A stretch of DNA of 64,000 bases from the NCBI GenBank assembly GCA_033032865.1, contig JAWHQI010000024.1:3534001-3598000 (forward strand), in the 5' to 3' direction. This DNA comes from Dactylorhiza incarnata (Eukaryota; Streptophyta; Magnoliopsida; Asparagales; Orchidaceae). A model generated the notes under the pieces. It was not told the DNA's origin. It made no database searches and was given only the letters and a program-made list of their open reading frames with translations. Made by a program: the position numbers and the translations under genes. Shown piece by piece: positions 52,092 through 62,670 of the stretch. Position 1 is the first letter of the stretch. Each line of letters starts with the position of its first letter.

Positions 52092-53666
52092 GATTCAGAA
52101 AGTTGTGCATATTACACATTTGTGGATGCTTCATTGTTTACAATCACAATGCACCATTCATGATCGTTTATTGGTTCTACCAGATTAACTTATATGTCGA
52201 ATGAGATTAGTTTTTTTACTACTGTGATTACACTGAAATAATGTTGAAGGATTTGCATGACATTGTTGTTTTAGTGGGGGACATGGGTTGGGCCAGATTT
52301 TATTGTTGTTTATCAGAGGATTTCAGTAATTTCGTCTTAATTGTTAATGATGATGATGTCAAAAAATTGTCAACCTATGTTGATACTGAAAGAGAAGTTG
52401 ATGTTTATGTTGAGACCATTGAAGGTCGAATCCACAATGAAACTCCTGTTGAAACTACAATATTTGAACTTGAAAATAATAGTGACTCAATGAGTGACGA
52501 AGTGGGGAATGTGGATACAGATGGCAGTGATTCCACTTTTAGTGATGACCTTGTCGATGATGATTTTTGAGTACGATGACTTAGATTTTGATGAAAATAT
52601 AGATGAAACAGTAGAATGGGTCGGATTGAAAGAGACAAAATAGTACTGTAGTGAACAAAAGCAAATGATCGCGCAATACAAAAGTAAAAGTCAACTTGCA
52701 TGTGAACCCAACAAAACCCGTTATCAAATTTATCAAGGTAATGCAAATGAATCATTTTTCGAATTTGAACCGGATTGTGCTTCCATATTACCGTATAAGA
52801 ATTCATAGATGATATACGAACTTATTCAAACATGCAATGGAAGCCTATAAAATTCACAAAAAATTGTAGTGATAAGATACAAGTCACTTGTGAATATAGT
52901 TGGGTAATGTATGTGTTTATCATATCTAAAAGTGATAAAACTTTTCAAGTAAAAACCATAAAAGGAGAACATACATGTTATAGAGTCGCAAGCTCTAAAT
53001 ATTGTACTTCAGATTATCTTGCAAGCAAAGAAATATCAACACCACCTTAGGAGTAACCCCGAGTGGTCTGTTACTTCAATGCAAGAAACAATGCAAATGG
53101 AAAATAAGACTTCTCTTTCTATTTGGAAAATATACATAGCAAAAAAATATGCTAACAAGATCATTCATGGGACAGAGTTGGAACAGTACGCTAGTCTTTG
53201 GGATTATTGTGAGGAAATTTGTCAAACTAATCCTAATACAACAATGAAAGTGCAGTGTAAACATCGATCTGAATCATAAACATGTATTTTTACGAGATTA
53301 TATATATATGTTGGGGTGCTTTGAAGGCGGGCTTTCTTACTGGATGTCGAGTCGTTATTGGTCTAGATGGTACGTACGCACTTAAATACCTCAATTGGAG
53401 GAGTTTTATTATGTGCAGTAGGTATTGATGGCAATAATGGTACGTATCCAATAGCTTATGCAATGGTATTAAGGGAAAATAGAAAATCTTGGGAATGATT
53501 TATTAGTCTACTTATACAAGATTTGAATATCATTAACACTTATGTTTGGACTATCTTATCGGACAAACAAAGCGGTCTTATACGAGCAGTTCAAGAGTTA
53601 CTACCGAATGCAGAACATAGGTTTTGTCTACGTCATATGTATAGTAATTTCAAGCAAATACATAAA
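52092..53666 (+). pseudogene. MULE Y transposase, second copy of the duplicated segment
   Basis: It repeats 50517-52091 at a constant offset of about 1574 bp. The ATG at 52241 again opens 109 codons with a handful of substitutions (for example VDTEREVDVYVE), followed by the DNA-binding region and core (AVGIDGNNGTYPIAYAMVL near 53440, AEHRFCLRHMYSNF near 53615). Unlike copy 1 it continues directly into the C-terminal part, so the junction is a tandem duplication, not two elements. Confidence 0.87.
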
Positions 53667-54584
53667 TGACTACTCTTAAATCTTTGTTATGGAAGGTTGC
53701 ATCCACCACAAGACTTGTTGATTTTAATAAGGAAATGGAGAAGTTGAAAGTGTTCAATGTGGAGGCTTATAATTGAGAAAGGGCAAGACATCCTAGAAAT
53801 TGGGCAAGGTCCCATTTTAGCACATTGCCTAATTGTGATATGCTACTCAATAATTTTTGTGAAAGTTTTAACAATGTGATACTAAAGGCTAGTGGCAAAC
53901 AGATCATAACAATGCTTGAGATTATAAGAATAATTATGATGAGAAAAATACATATACAAAGAGATAAGATGTTGAGATCAAGTGGAGACATTTGTCCTAA
54001 CATTCAAAAAATTCTAGAGAATAACAAAAGAGGGGTTCATGACTACATTCTGGAATGAAATGACAATAATAAATTTGAGGTGAAATGATGGGCAAGTGAT
54101 AAATAGACGATTGAATTAGCAACTCAACGTTGTAGTTACAATAAGTGTGATCTTAGTGGAATTCCATGTGTTCATGACACTGCATGCATCTTCTACAAAA
54201 GAGAAAAAGGTTGAAGATTATGTGGATTATTGGTACATGAAAAGTACTTATATGTAAGCCTATGAACATATGTTGAATCCCATTAAAGGACAAAGGGAGT
54301 GGCCTCATTCCAACTATAATCTTCTTGTACCATGGGATGTAAAACCAAAAAAGTGCGGAAGACCATCATTGCAAGCAAGGAGGAAGGAAAATGATGAGTT
54401 GGATAGTCAAAAGTATGGTTTAAGAAGATCAGGCACAAAATATGCATACTCCAATTGTGGAATGACGGGGCACAACAAAAAGAGTTGCGGTCAATCGTCA
54501 AAAAATACCGAACCGACATTGCCAACAACATCAACATTCAAATCAAAATTACAAGTAAGTAATAGTATTATTATTTCATTTTGA
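53667..54584 (+). pseudogene. MULE Y transposase C-terminal part (SWIM finger, zinc knuckle)
   Basis: Broken frames give LLNNFCESFNNVILKASGKQ (about 53840-53900), a SWIM-like region with CSYNKCDLSGIPCVHD (about 54130-54180), and NPIKGQREWP before the CCHC-like knuckle AYSNCGMTGHNKKSC (about 54445-54490). The first cysteine of that knuckle is a tyrosine here, an odd loss. Stops between the pieces (for example at 54056 and 54115) confirm decay. Confidence 0.85.
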
Positions 54585-55596
54585 TTCGTTCTTATATATG
54601 TACGATCGTCCTTAAAAAAATTTTATCATCATGTAGGTAAGGAAGAAGCAGCAAATTTTGTTCCTACACAAGAATCATTTTATGCATCATTTTATCAAGG
54701 TGAGAATTATCATACTAACATGGTTCATTTACTCTTTAAATCACATCCATTAAAAATTGCATTGTTATTTCACAGGTGAGGAACATGTTTGAGAAGACAT
54801 CGAATAAGGAAAGTCAAATGTTCACTATCTAGATTTATTTACTGATTTTGACATTGAAACAGATGAGATATTGTATGTTATATTCCAAACAATTTTTATA
54901 TATGTTTGTATTGGTGATGATACTATTCAATTGTACGTGTTGGATGATTCCACATATACAAATCATCGGATTTGACTGCATTACACAATTTATCAGATGA
55001 ATTCTCAATTCATGCATTGCACTATGGAATTATTTAAAGACTCCAATTATTTTTATACTATATCTATGGAGATATAATCTCGCAAACTATATTTTGGATT
55101 AAAAACCCTAAATTATCTTTGTTTAAAAAAATTGTTAAAAATAACACATTATTCTAAAAAAACACTCTACATAAACGATGGAGGGAGTTTGAATCATCTC
55201 TCTTTTGTTGATCCTGCTCAGCATGAATGAAAATATAGTTTTTATAACAATAGTTACTCATTAAAATACAATTAATTGGAAAAACTACAAAAAAAAATCG
55301 AATATGCGTAGTCTACGGATTCATGGAAATCTAATTTGTAGCTGCGTGTTATTCAAAAATATCCATCCATCTAATCGTAAAAAAAATTGGTATGCGGATA
55401 GTATTAGGGGGGAATAAGCTGGTTGGAATAAACCGCCAAGAATAATTACTTATAGGTCTGCGGTTAGCAAAGAATGGAATGCACTATACAATAAAAAAAT
55501 AAACTAAAATGATTAAAAGATCAAGAGACCAAAATATCCCTCCTTCTTTCAATTTTCGGATTTAATAAATGAAATTATAATTATTAAATGACCATA
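54585..55596. other. MULE Y 3' region, AT-rich, no coding frame
   Basis: Intron- or UTR-like AT-rich sequence up to the right TIR. Short GCGGATAG-type motifs near 55395 recall element X, but no TIR pair was found. Confidence 0.5.
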
Positions 55597-55709
55597 GGGT
55601 GCAAAGTGCTCATTTAAAAGGTTTGGAGGGTGGAAAGTGTCAATGATTAAATATTGGGGTGCAATGTGCCAAACACCCCATATTATGGGCCGCTAAGTGC
55701 CAAAATTCC
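55597..55709 (-). repeat. Right terminal inverted repeat of MULE Y
   Basis: Inverse partner of 49626-49737, ending GTGCCAAAATTCC directly before the TSD GAGATTAAAA. Confidence 0.9.
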
Positions 55710-55719
55710 GAGATTAAAA

Positions 55720-56283
55720 TACTATATTTTTAGAGTGGTGTTATGGACACACCATAAATGGTTATGGACACATCATTGTACAAAAATAAAACATCTAAAA
55801 ATCCTAATTTCATTCTAATATATCTGTCGCTAGGTACAGGCGTACAGCTCACCCCGAGACCATCCTGCGCACGATTTTGAGGTTTCGCTCCTGACGTCTT
55901 CGTCGTTCCCGATCCCTCTCCACCCCCGGAACACCCCTCCATCGTCGCAACCCCCCTTCATTGTTTCTCCTGGCCGGTCGAATCCCCCTTCAGCACCCTG
56001 TTCTCATGTCTTAGGGTTTCGAGAAGACATCTCCCGACTACATCTCAGGTTTCTGCATCTCCAGTCCACCGATTCTTCCCTGCAAAAGATCGCCGGTTCT
56101 TCTCTACACCTTCAGGAATCTCCCGACTGCATCTCTTAGGGTTTTGAGAAGGCATCTTTTGTGGTTTGCTGGATGTTGTTTACTCTCTCTATTAGATTTT
56201 GCTAGCTCTTATTTCTGTTCTTCACTCTATTATAGTCTTACTGAGTTATTGAAATGTTGTCATGTTAGCTTTCTACTACATAC
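55720..56283. other. Leader-like region with telo-box motifs, no gene recognised
   Basis: 55735-55790 has TTATGGACACACCATAAATGG followed by TTATGGACACATCA, possibly a transposon end. 55830-56170 is C/T-rich like a plant 5' leader and contains TCTTAGGGTTT twice (about 56010 and 56135) within a partly duplicated stretch ending AGAAG(A/G)CATCT. No open frame follows, so a promoter or first-exon remnant is only a possibility. Confidence 0.35.
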
Positions 56284-56286
56284 TAA

Positions 56287-56506
56287 GGGTTTGTTTGGTT
56301 CGGCGTTTGGCTCAGGCGGCGGGAGGAGAAGGCGGCTGTTGGAACCGGAGGGGGGAGGCCGCGGTTGAAATCTCTCCGTTTTCCTCCATTTCCCATGGCT
56401 CGGAGGGTGCAAACGGAGCAAACGCCGTCGTCGGACATTTGGTAACTCGCCGTGCAGCGACGTTTGCCCCAAACAGAGCGCTCCAAACGCTCCGCCAAAC
56501 GAAGCC
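56287..56506. mobile_element. Tourist-like (PIF/Harbinger) MITE, 220 bp, GC-rich
   Basis: The left end GGGTTTGTTTGGTTCGGCGTTTGG and the inverse of the right end (GGCTTCGTTTGGCGGAGCGTTTGG) form an imperfect TIR. A 3-bp TSD, TAA (56284-56286 and 56507-56509), is typical of this superfamily. The GC-rich core is unusual next to its AT-rich flanks. There is no coding capacity. Confidence 0.7.
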
Positions 56507-56509
56507 TAA

Positions 56510-58095
56510 GTTATTGTTATGAATGATGGGGCGAAAACTCTCTTTCTCAGAACTCTGTTATAATTGTTGAATTTAACCTTTGTGTGCTTGATTTTGTTGC
56601 TCGTTGAATCTTCCTTTTGTGTTATTTACTTTGTCAAAACTATGTTATTATAATTCTCTCTAAGCTATTATTATGGATGTTGGGGCATACCATCTCGGTG
56701 AATAGATTGATAGTGGTCTAATGGCTACTTCATTTTTTTACTCATCTTTATTATTTAGGCGTTAAGCAAGCTTAACTAGGGAATGCTTAATGAATCGATG
56801 ATATTGATTTGTTGACTTCCTCAACATTATTTTAAAGGAAACATGATGAATTATGATTGAGGAACTGAGTTGCATAATATTTTCTTGGTGTTGTCTAATG
56901 CCTACAAATCTACAACTTATTTTGTTATGTGATTCCTTCATTGAAAGTTAGAATTTGTTTATATTACAGTCAAGTTGAAAAACTAAAACTTTATGAGTTC
57001 TCTCTTTTATGCACGAGCAGGATGTAAGATCCTTCTCCCGCACAAGGAGAGTTCCCAGATCTTATGCCAAGAACCGCCGCCTTACGGTGACACTAACACA
57101 TGAGTTTGTCGTCTCCGCAAGACGCCGATCTTGCCGACAAGAATGATCGACCAGGCCAACAAGAGATAAGAAGTAAACTAAGTAAAATAAACTAAGTCCA
57201 CAATCACACATATATCTGTATATATATCAAAATGGATACATGTCCAACAGTGAGTACAATAATTGAAAGAGAGTAAGGGCTTATGTCCGGTACATGTCCA
57301 AAATAAAGTAAAACAACTCTCATCTCTCACTCTACATCTATATGGAAGGTATCAGACTCTTGTCAATCTGTCATTAAATAGTGGTGCTGCGCGAAAACTG
57401 CTCCTCAAGTCTTGCCATCACGTCATGATGGTTGTACTGTTGTTCCAGCTCCTCGGAATTCTACAATCATAACCGACCGTTAGTCATAAAGACTAAGCCA
57501 GTTTTGTCCTCGCCTCCCCCCGCGACTCCTAGGCACAGTGCGGGAGGACGAAGCGGAGGATAACAAGGGGTAAAAACAAGTATGTGGCAAGTGGCAAGAC
57601 TAGCAAGGTATATCTACTAAATAGGTATTGAAAGTGATTTCTATGTTAGCACATGTATGGTATATCAACATCAAATAAAAGCAGTACAGAAAGGAGCATA
57701 TATAGTAATAAGGAAGAGCAATTATGAAAATAACTTTAACTTATGGGAATGCCTATACAAACTTATAAGTTAAGGGATCTGACACTAAGCTAAACTATCG
57801 TATAAAAGAGCTCATACTAATTTATACGATGAGGTCTTGTTATGTAATGATGTTATGTTATACTGTGCAAAGCAATGATGCAACTCACCCACCCGACTCT
57901 GTACGTACAAACCTTTTTAGTTCCCTCTGTTCGAGTATGACAACTCGGGTACCTGATTGAGGTAAACAGGGCAGTGGATCGGGCATGTCCACTTCTAGGC
58001 TTATGTCACACATCTCCCAGCCTAGACCTCTTGTACACCCCTAAGAACACACAGGGTATATGTGTACTGCTTGATACAACAATGTCTCTAAGTGA
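56510..58095. other. Noncoding DNA, probably part of an unidentified repeat
   Basis: AT-rich to 57010. From 57023 (TGTAAGATCCTTCTCCCGC) the composition changes and resembles the long noncoding LTRs of some plant gypsy elements, but no matching end or partner is in the window. No coding frame is supported. Confidence 0.35.
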
Positions 58096-58280
58096 AATAC
58101 CGAGCCCTCGGCTCGCAGGACACCCCGATCCTTTCTTATATAAAACTGAGCCTACCACTCGTCGGACTTAATTCGTCATTCCGTATATAATACTGAGTCT
58201 ACCGCTCGCAGGACTTAACCCGTCCTTCCATATAATACCAAGCCTACCGCTCGCAGGACTTTCTAGCCTTGTACCATTCC
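58096..58280. repeat. About 47-bp tandem repeat (roughly four units)
   Basis: Units share CTACCGCTCGCAGGACTT and end in ATATAATAC. The first unit is the most diverged. Confidence 0.7.
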
Positions 58281-59109
58281 GTCCCAAATTTGGGACGAGG
58301 TTTACATTATCAAATTCCCCTACTTAGACTACTCTTGTTTACCGTTTAGTTATACTTAGAAGTTTAGGGTGAATCTTGGACTTCCTGAGGGCTACCCGGC
58401 GAAGGGCTCGCAGCGGTACTAGGGAATACAATGGGCTGAAGCCCAAATCCCCCCTTTCCAGGATATTTACTCTTATTGGTGGCTACCCATTCTTTTACAC
58501 ACGTTTTCTTTCTAGTTACTCTAAAGTCCTAAGGTGGATTACAAATAGATTGAATAGACGAGTGTCGATGTTCAATTGAACATTGAACCATGCCTTTCTT
58601 AGTAACCGATTATTTTGTATGTTATCACTCAATACCTACTTAAGGTCCATTCATACATCAATCACACTTATACTTGCTGACGAGTCATTCCTCACATCTA
58701 CTATCATTTCATTGTCAATTCCCGAATTGGTAATTTTACTAAACGCACCCAACCTCTTTCTTCTAGTATATGTCACTAATGATTAATTCTTTAAACAATC
58801 TATGCTTTCATAATGATCTGGGGTTTAACAATTCTATGTATGATGATCATATGGAGTCTAAGTCAATTATTTAGTTTTATTATTCACAGACCCAATTGTC
58901 CTCAAGTGTGATAACATGACTTAGAATGGAGACTACATGATCCTCTATCTAATATGAACTCAAACAAGTTTCTAGGAGTTGTATAGATAATAAACTTCAG
59001 ATTTTTCATTCTTTTTCTTTAATTAAATTATATTGGGCATATAATTTAATTCCTTATATTTAAGATATTCATCAATTTATACATGAAATATCAATTATCA
59101 TGGCCCAAA
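58281..59109. other. AT-rich noncoding DNA, nothing recognised
   Basis: No supported gene. A TCCGTCCCAAATTTGGGACGAGG palindrome lies near 58290. Confidence 0.5.
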
Positions 59110-60360
59110 GGGTCCAATAAATTTTCCAGAGGTTCATATTGCTATCAAAAGTCTATGTACAAATTTCTATTGCATTAATGTCAATAATTCAAGATATAAA
59201 TTTCTCAAGTTATAACTCCAAGTTCTACATTGTAAAGGAAGTATGACGACCTCTCAATAAATAAATCTAATAAAATTTCCAGAGGTTCATATTGCTATCA
59301 CAAGTCTATGTACAAATTTCTATGGCATTTCAGTGTCAATAGTTCAAAATATGAATTTCTCAAGTTACAACTCCACGTTCTACATTGTGAATGAAGTACT
59401 AAATATATATAACCATAAATTCCATAAAAATTTCCAGTGATTCATAATGTTATCACAAGTTTATGTTCAGATTCCTATAGCATTCCAGTGTAAATAATTC
59501 AAGATATGAATTTCTCAAGTTATAACTTCATGTTCTATATTAAGAATGAAGTATGATATCTTCTAAATAAATAAATCTAATATAATTTTCAGAAGTTCAT
59601 ATTACTATCAAAAGTCTATGTACAAATTTGTATAGCATTCCAGTGTCAATAATTGAAGATATAAATTTCTCAAGTTATAACTCCAAGTTCTACATTGTGA
59701 AGGAAGTTTGATGACCTCTCAATAAATAAATCTAACAAAATTTCCAGAGGTTTATATTGCTATCAAAAGTCTATGTACAAATTTCTATAGCATTCCAGTG
59801 TCAATAATTCATGATATAAATTTCTCAAATTATAACTCCAAGTTCTACATTGTGAAGGAAGTATAATGTCTTAACAATAAATAAATCTAGCAAAATTTCC
59901 ATACGTTCATATTGCTATTAAAAGTCTATGTACAAATTTTTATAGCATTCCAAAGTCGATAATTCAAGATATAAATTTCTCAAGTTATAATCCCAAGTTT
60001 TACATTGTGAAAAAAAGTATGACGACCTCTCAATAAATAAATCTAACAAAATTTCCAAAAGTTCATATTGCTATCAAAAGTCTATGTACAAATTTCTACA
60101 GAATTCTAGTGTCAATAATTCAATATATGAATTTCTCAAGTTATAACCCCAAGTTCTACATTATGAAGGAAGTATGATGGCCTCTCAATAAATAAATCTA
60201 ACAAAATTTCTAGAGGTTCAGATTGCTATCGGAAGTCTATATACAAATTTCTATAGCATTCAAGTGTCAATAATTCAAGATATGAATTTCCTAAGTTATA
60301 ACTCCAAACTCTACATCGTGAAGCAAGTACCAAATATATATGACCATAAATTCCATAAAA
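59110..60360. repeat. About 154-bp AT-rich satellite-like array (eight units)
   Basis: The anchor CCAGAGGTTCATATTGCTATC or a close variant recurs near 59128, 59279, 59441, 59591, 59743, 59898, 60053 and 60211. Each unit also has AGTCTATGTACAAATTTCTA, TCTCAAGTTATAACTCCAAG and TCTCAATAAATAAATCTAA. Units differ at perhaps one position in ten. Confidence 0.88.
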
Positions 60361-60799
60361 AATTTAGAGGTCTCGGGTGGCCTCGTAAATCCAGATGTCC
60401 AATTTCATGCAGCTTTAAGTTTACTAGCTTACCTAAATATGGGGCGAAGTAAATTGGGATAATTGAGTAAATAATGAATAATGAACTATATTATCTTCAA
60501 AAATTCCACCAAAAATCTATAAAGTGTAATCTCACTATATTAAGTGAATCCCAAAAATTTATAACTTTTCAGGAAGTTTTGACCCTAAAAATACTCATTT
60601 AAGGTCTATGTGACAATTCACATAAATTCTAAATTCCATAGGGAAATCAACCCAAAAGTTTATGATTTTCTCCAAGGGACATTATCTCATAACCCTAAGT
60701 GTATGTTTTACGTTTCATGAGAATTGACCAAGGGAATACCTTTAAATTCTCAAAACATTATTGCTTAAGAACCTTATTGACCACCTTTTAGCATCTAGA
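60361..60799. other. AT-rich noncoding DNA between two arrays
   Basis: No gene or RNA recognised. Confidence 0.5.
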
Positions 60800-61345
60800 T
60801 TTTTGGCATGTGAATTCCATTCACATACAAGAGTCCAATTGGGCTCAACCTTTAACTAGGGCATATTCATGGTCTTATTATCATGCCACCCAAAATTTGG
60901 GTTAAGATAAGTTGATTTAATCAAGAAAACCTAGTACTACATGGTAGTGCTATATGTACACCAGTTCCCTTACACATGCATGTGGAATACACCAACATGC
61001 AAAGGTCCAAATGACCTTAAATTTTTATCATGGACTAAATTTGATATAATTAACATGCTACCCAAGATTTGGTTCAATTTGAGTTGATTTTCCCATGTAA
61101 ATCTAGTGTTGCATGGTAATGCTAAATGCACACCAAATTCCTTTACAAGTACATGTGGAATACACCAACATGCAAATGCCCCAAATGACCTTAAATTTTT
61201 ACCATGGACTATATTTGATCATATTAACATGCTGCCCAAGATTTGGGTCAATTTGAGTTAAATTAACCATGTAGATTTAGATCAACATTTTTGTGTTATA
61301 TGCACACCAAAAATTTCCCCATTGCATGCATGTGGAATTCCTTCA
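60800..61345. repeat. About 172-bp tandem repeat (about three units)
   Basis: CATGTGGAATACACCAACATGCAAA occurs near 60980 and 61152, with a decayed form near 60816 and 61330. The units share AACATGCTACCCAAGATTTGG and ATGACCTTAAATTTTTA. Confidence 0.82.
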
Positions 61346-62279
61346 CATGTTGATGGCGCAAATCTCACACACCGCTATAGGCGGTAGCTCGACTGCGGCA
61401 CGAAACGGCAGTGTACCGATCGTTCAAGTAATATAAAACGAGGAGTAATCCCCGAGTATCGAATCTCTCAAGGAACACAGTAAGGTGGAGTTTATTATCG
61501 AGGAAGGACTTGAGATTGAAGTCCTGCGAAAGGCGGAATGCGAATGAAAGGGCTTTGGGGGTTTGTGAATACTTAAAATAAATATTACCACTACTCCTAT
61601 GCAATGCTGCTATGCAATGCTTCGATTGGTGAGATGGAGACTAGGCAGGCCTTGAGCGCGCTGCGTCGAAGGAGCGGATGGACGAGAAGGCAAGCGGAGT
61701 GAGGGTCGCGAGCACCTCTTCGTCAAGCACGCCACTAGCAATTGCTAGTGCGGCACCGATCGTGGCGGTGGAATGGAAAATGAAATAAAGCGCACCTCAA
61801 TGACACAAATGAACAAAATAATTTCATAAACATGAAATAAGCAATATTAGGCATGATTCATAGTGTTCATCATCAAGATAAAGAGAATACATCACACATA
61901 ACCACAAAAATAGAGGAAAAAGGCAAGAGATACGACCGAATCTGGAGTCTCGTTGTAGATTTACGGTAGGAAGCACCGGGTTGTCAATCCGCGTCCTAGC
62001 TCGGTCCCAACTGCGTCCGGGGTAGAAGAGGGCTGTCACACCTCCCAATGGACCCGTCTTCTCCAGCGATTTACAATCCGGCCACGTCTATTGCGGAGAA
62101 CCTCTTCCTTAGCGGTCAAAGTGAGTGTAGGAACCCTTCCTTTAAGCCTTTCGATGATGGAGGAGGCCTAGGGGGTGAAAATCCCCTGAAAACGGCGAAA
62201 ACGGCGGACTGAACGGAGCAGAGTTGCGTGATCCTGACCTAATTCGCGAACAGGTCAATAAATAGGCGCTGGATTAAAC
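61346..62279. other. Noncoding, probably part of an unclassified retroelement
   Basis: It contains TGTACCGATCGTTCAAGTAAT followed by GAGTATCGAATCTCTCAAGG, a wording that recurs in noncoding parts of plant repeats. A GAGTGCCACACTAGCAATTGCTAGTGCGGCAC-type inverted repeat is near 61730-61755. No supported coding frame. Confidence 0.35.
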
Positions 62280-62670
62280 ACTGCGCACGATCATTGGCGC
62301 ACGACCAGTGGTCGTGCGCACTGGAATCCTGCGATCGTGCGCACTGCTTGGACAGAACCAGCAAGAGATGAAATTATAAAATAAAATGTTCGCACGACCA
62401 GTGGCGCACGACCGTTGATCGTGCGCACTAGCGTCGGTGGTCGTGCGCAATAGGTGAGACAGAACTCATAAAATTACTATTAAGTGCGCACGGACAGTGG
62501 CGCACGACCGGTGGTCGTGCGCACTGGAGTTGATGGTCGTGCGCACTGCACCAGACAGAACTCGTAAAAAAGGGGTTAAGTGCGCACGATCAGTGGCGCA
62601 CGACCGGTGGTCGTGCGCACTAGAACAAGTGATCGTGCGCAGTGTTCCTGTGCAGAATTGCACCGGAAAC
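62280..62670. repeat. Array of GTGCGCAC palindromes (four units of about 100 bp)
   Basis: Each unit has TGGCGCACGACC followed closely by GGTCGTGCGCAC, then a second GTGCGCA-type half site and a spacer with GACAGAACTC. Units start near 62283, 62392, 62484 and 62580. Perfect hairpins of about 12-bp stems can form in each. Confidence 0.85.

Larger units (their letters stand above)
49626..55709 (+). mobile_element. Element Y: 6.1-kb Mutator-like element (MULE) with decayed transposase
   Basis: Long TIRs of about 112 bp (49626-49737 and 55597-55709; both ends carry ATTTTGGCACTTAGC and ATATGGGGTGTTTGGCACAT) flank transposase remains. The TSD is GAGATTAAAA (10 bp, 49616-49625 and 55710-55719), close to the 9-11 bp of MULEs. 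The plus strand holds in order a MuDR-like N-terminal region, DNA-binding domain, catalytic core, SWIM-type zinc finger and a CCHC-like knuckle, with part of this tandemly duplicated. Many stops make it non-autonomous. Confidence 0.92.

Noticed and set aside
50517..53666. Two independent MULE insertions
   Set aside because: Only one TIR pair and one TSD surround the region and the two halves join at a constant offset, so it is one element with an internal duplication.
57023..61345. A complete long-LTR element or solo LTR
   Set aside because: A TG start and LTR-like composition are present, but no matching CA end, TSD or partner could be identified.
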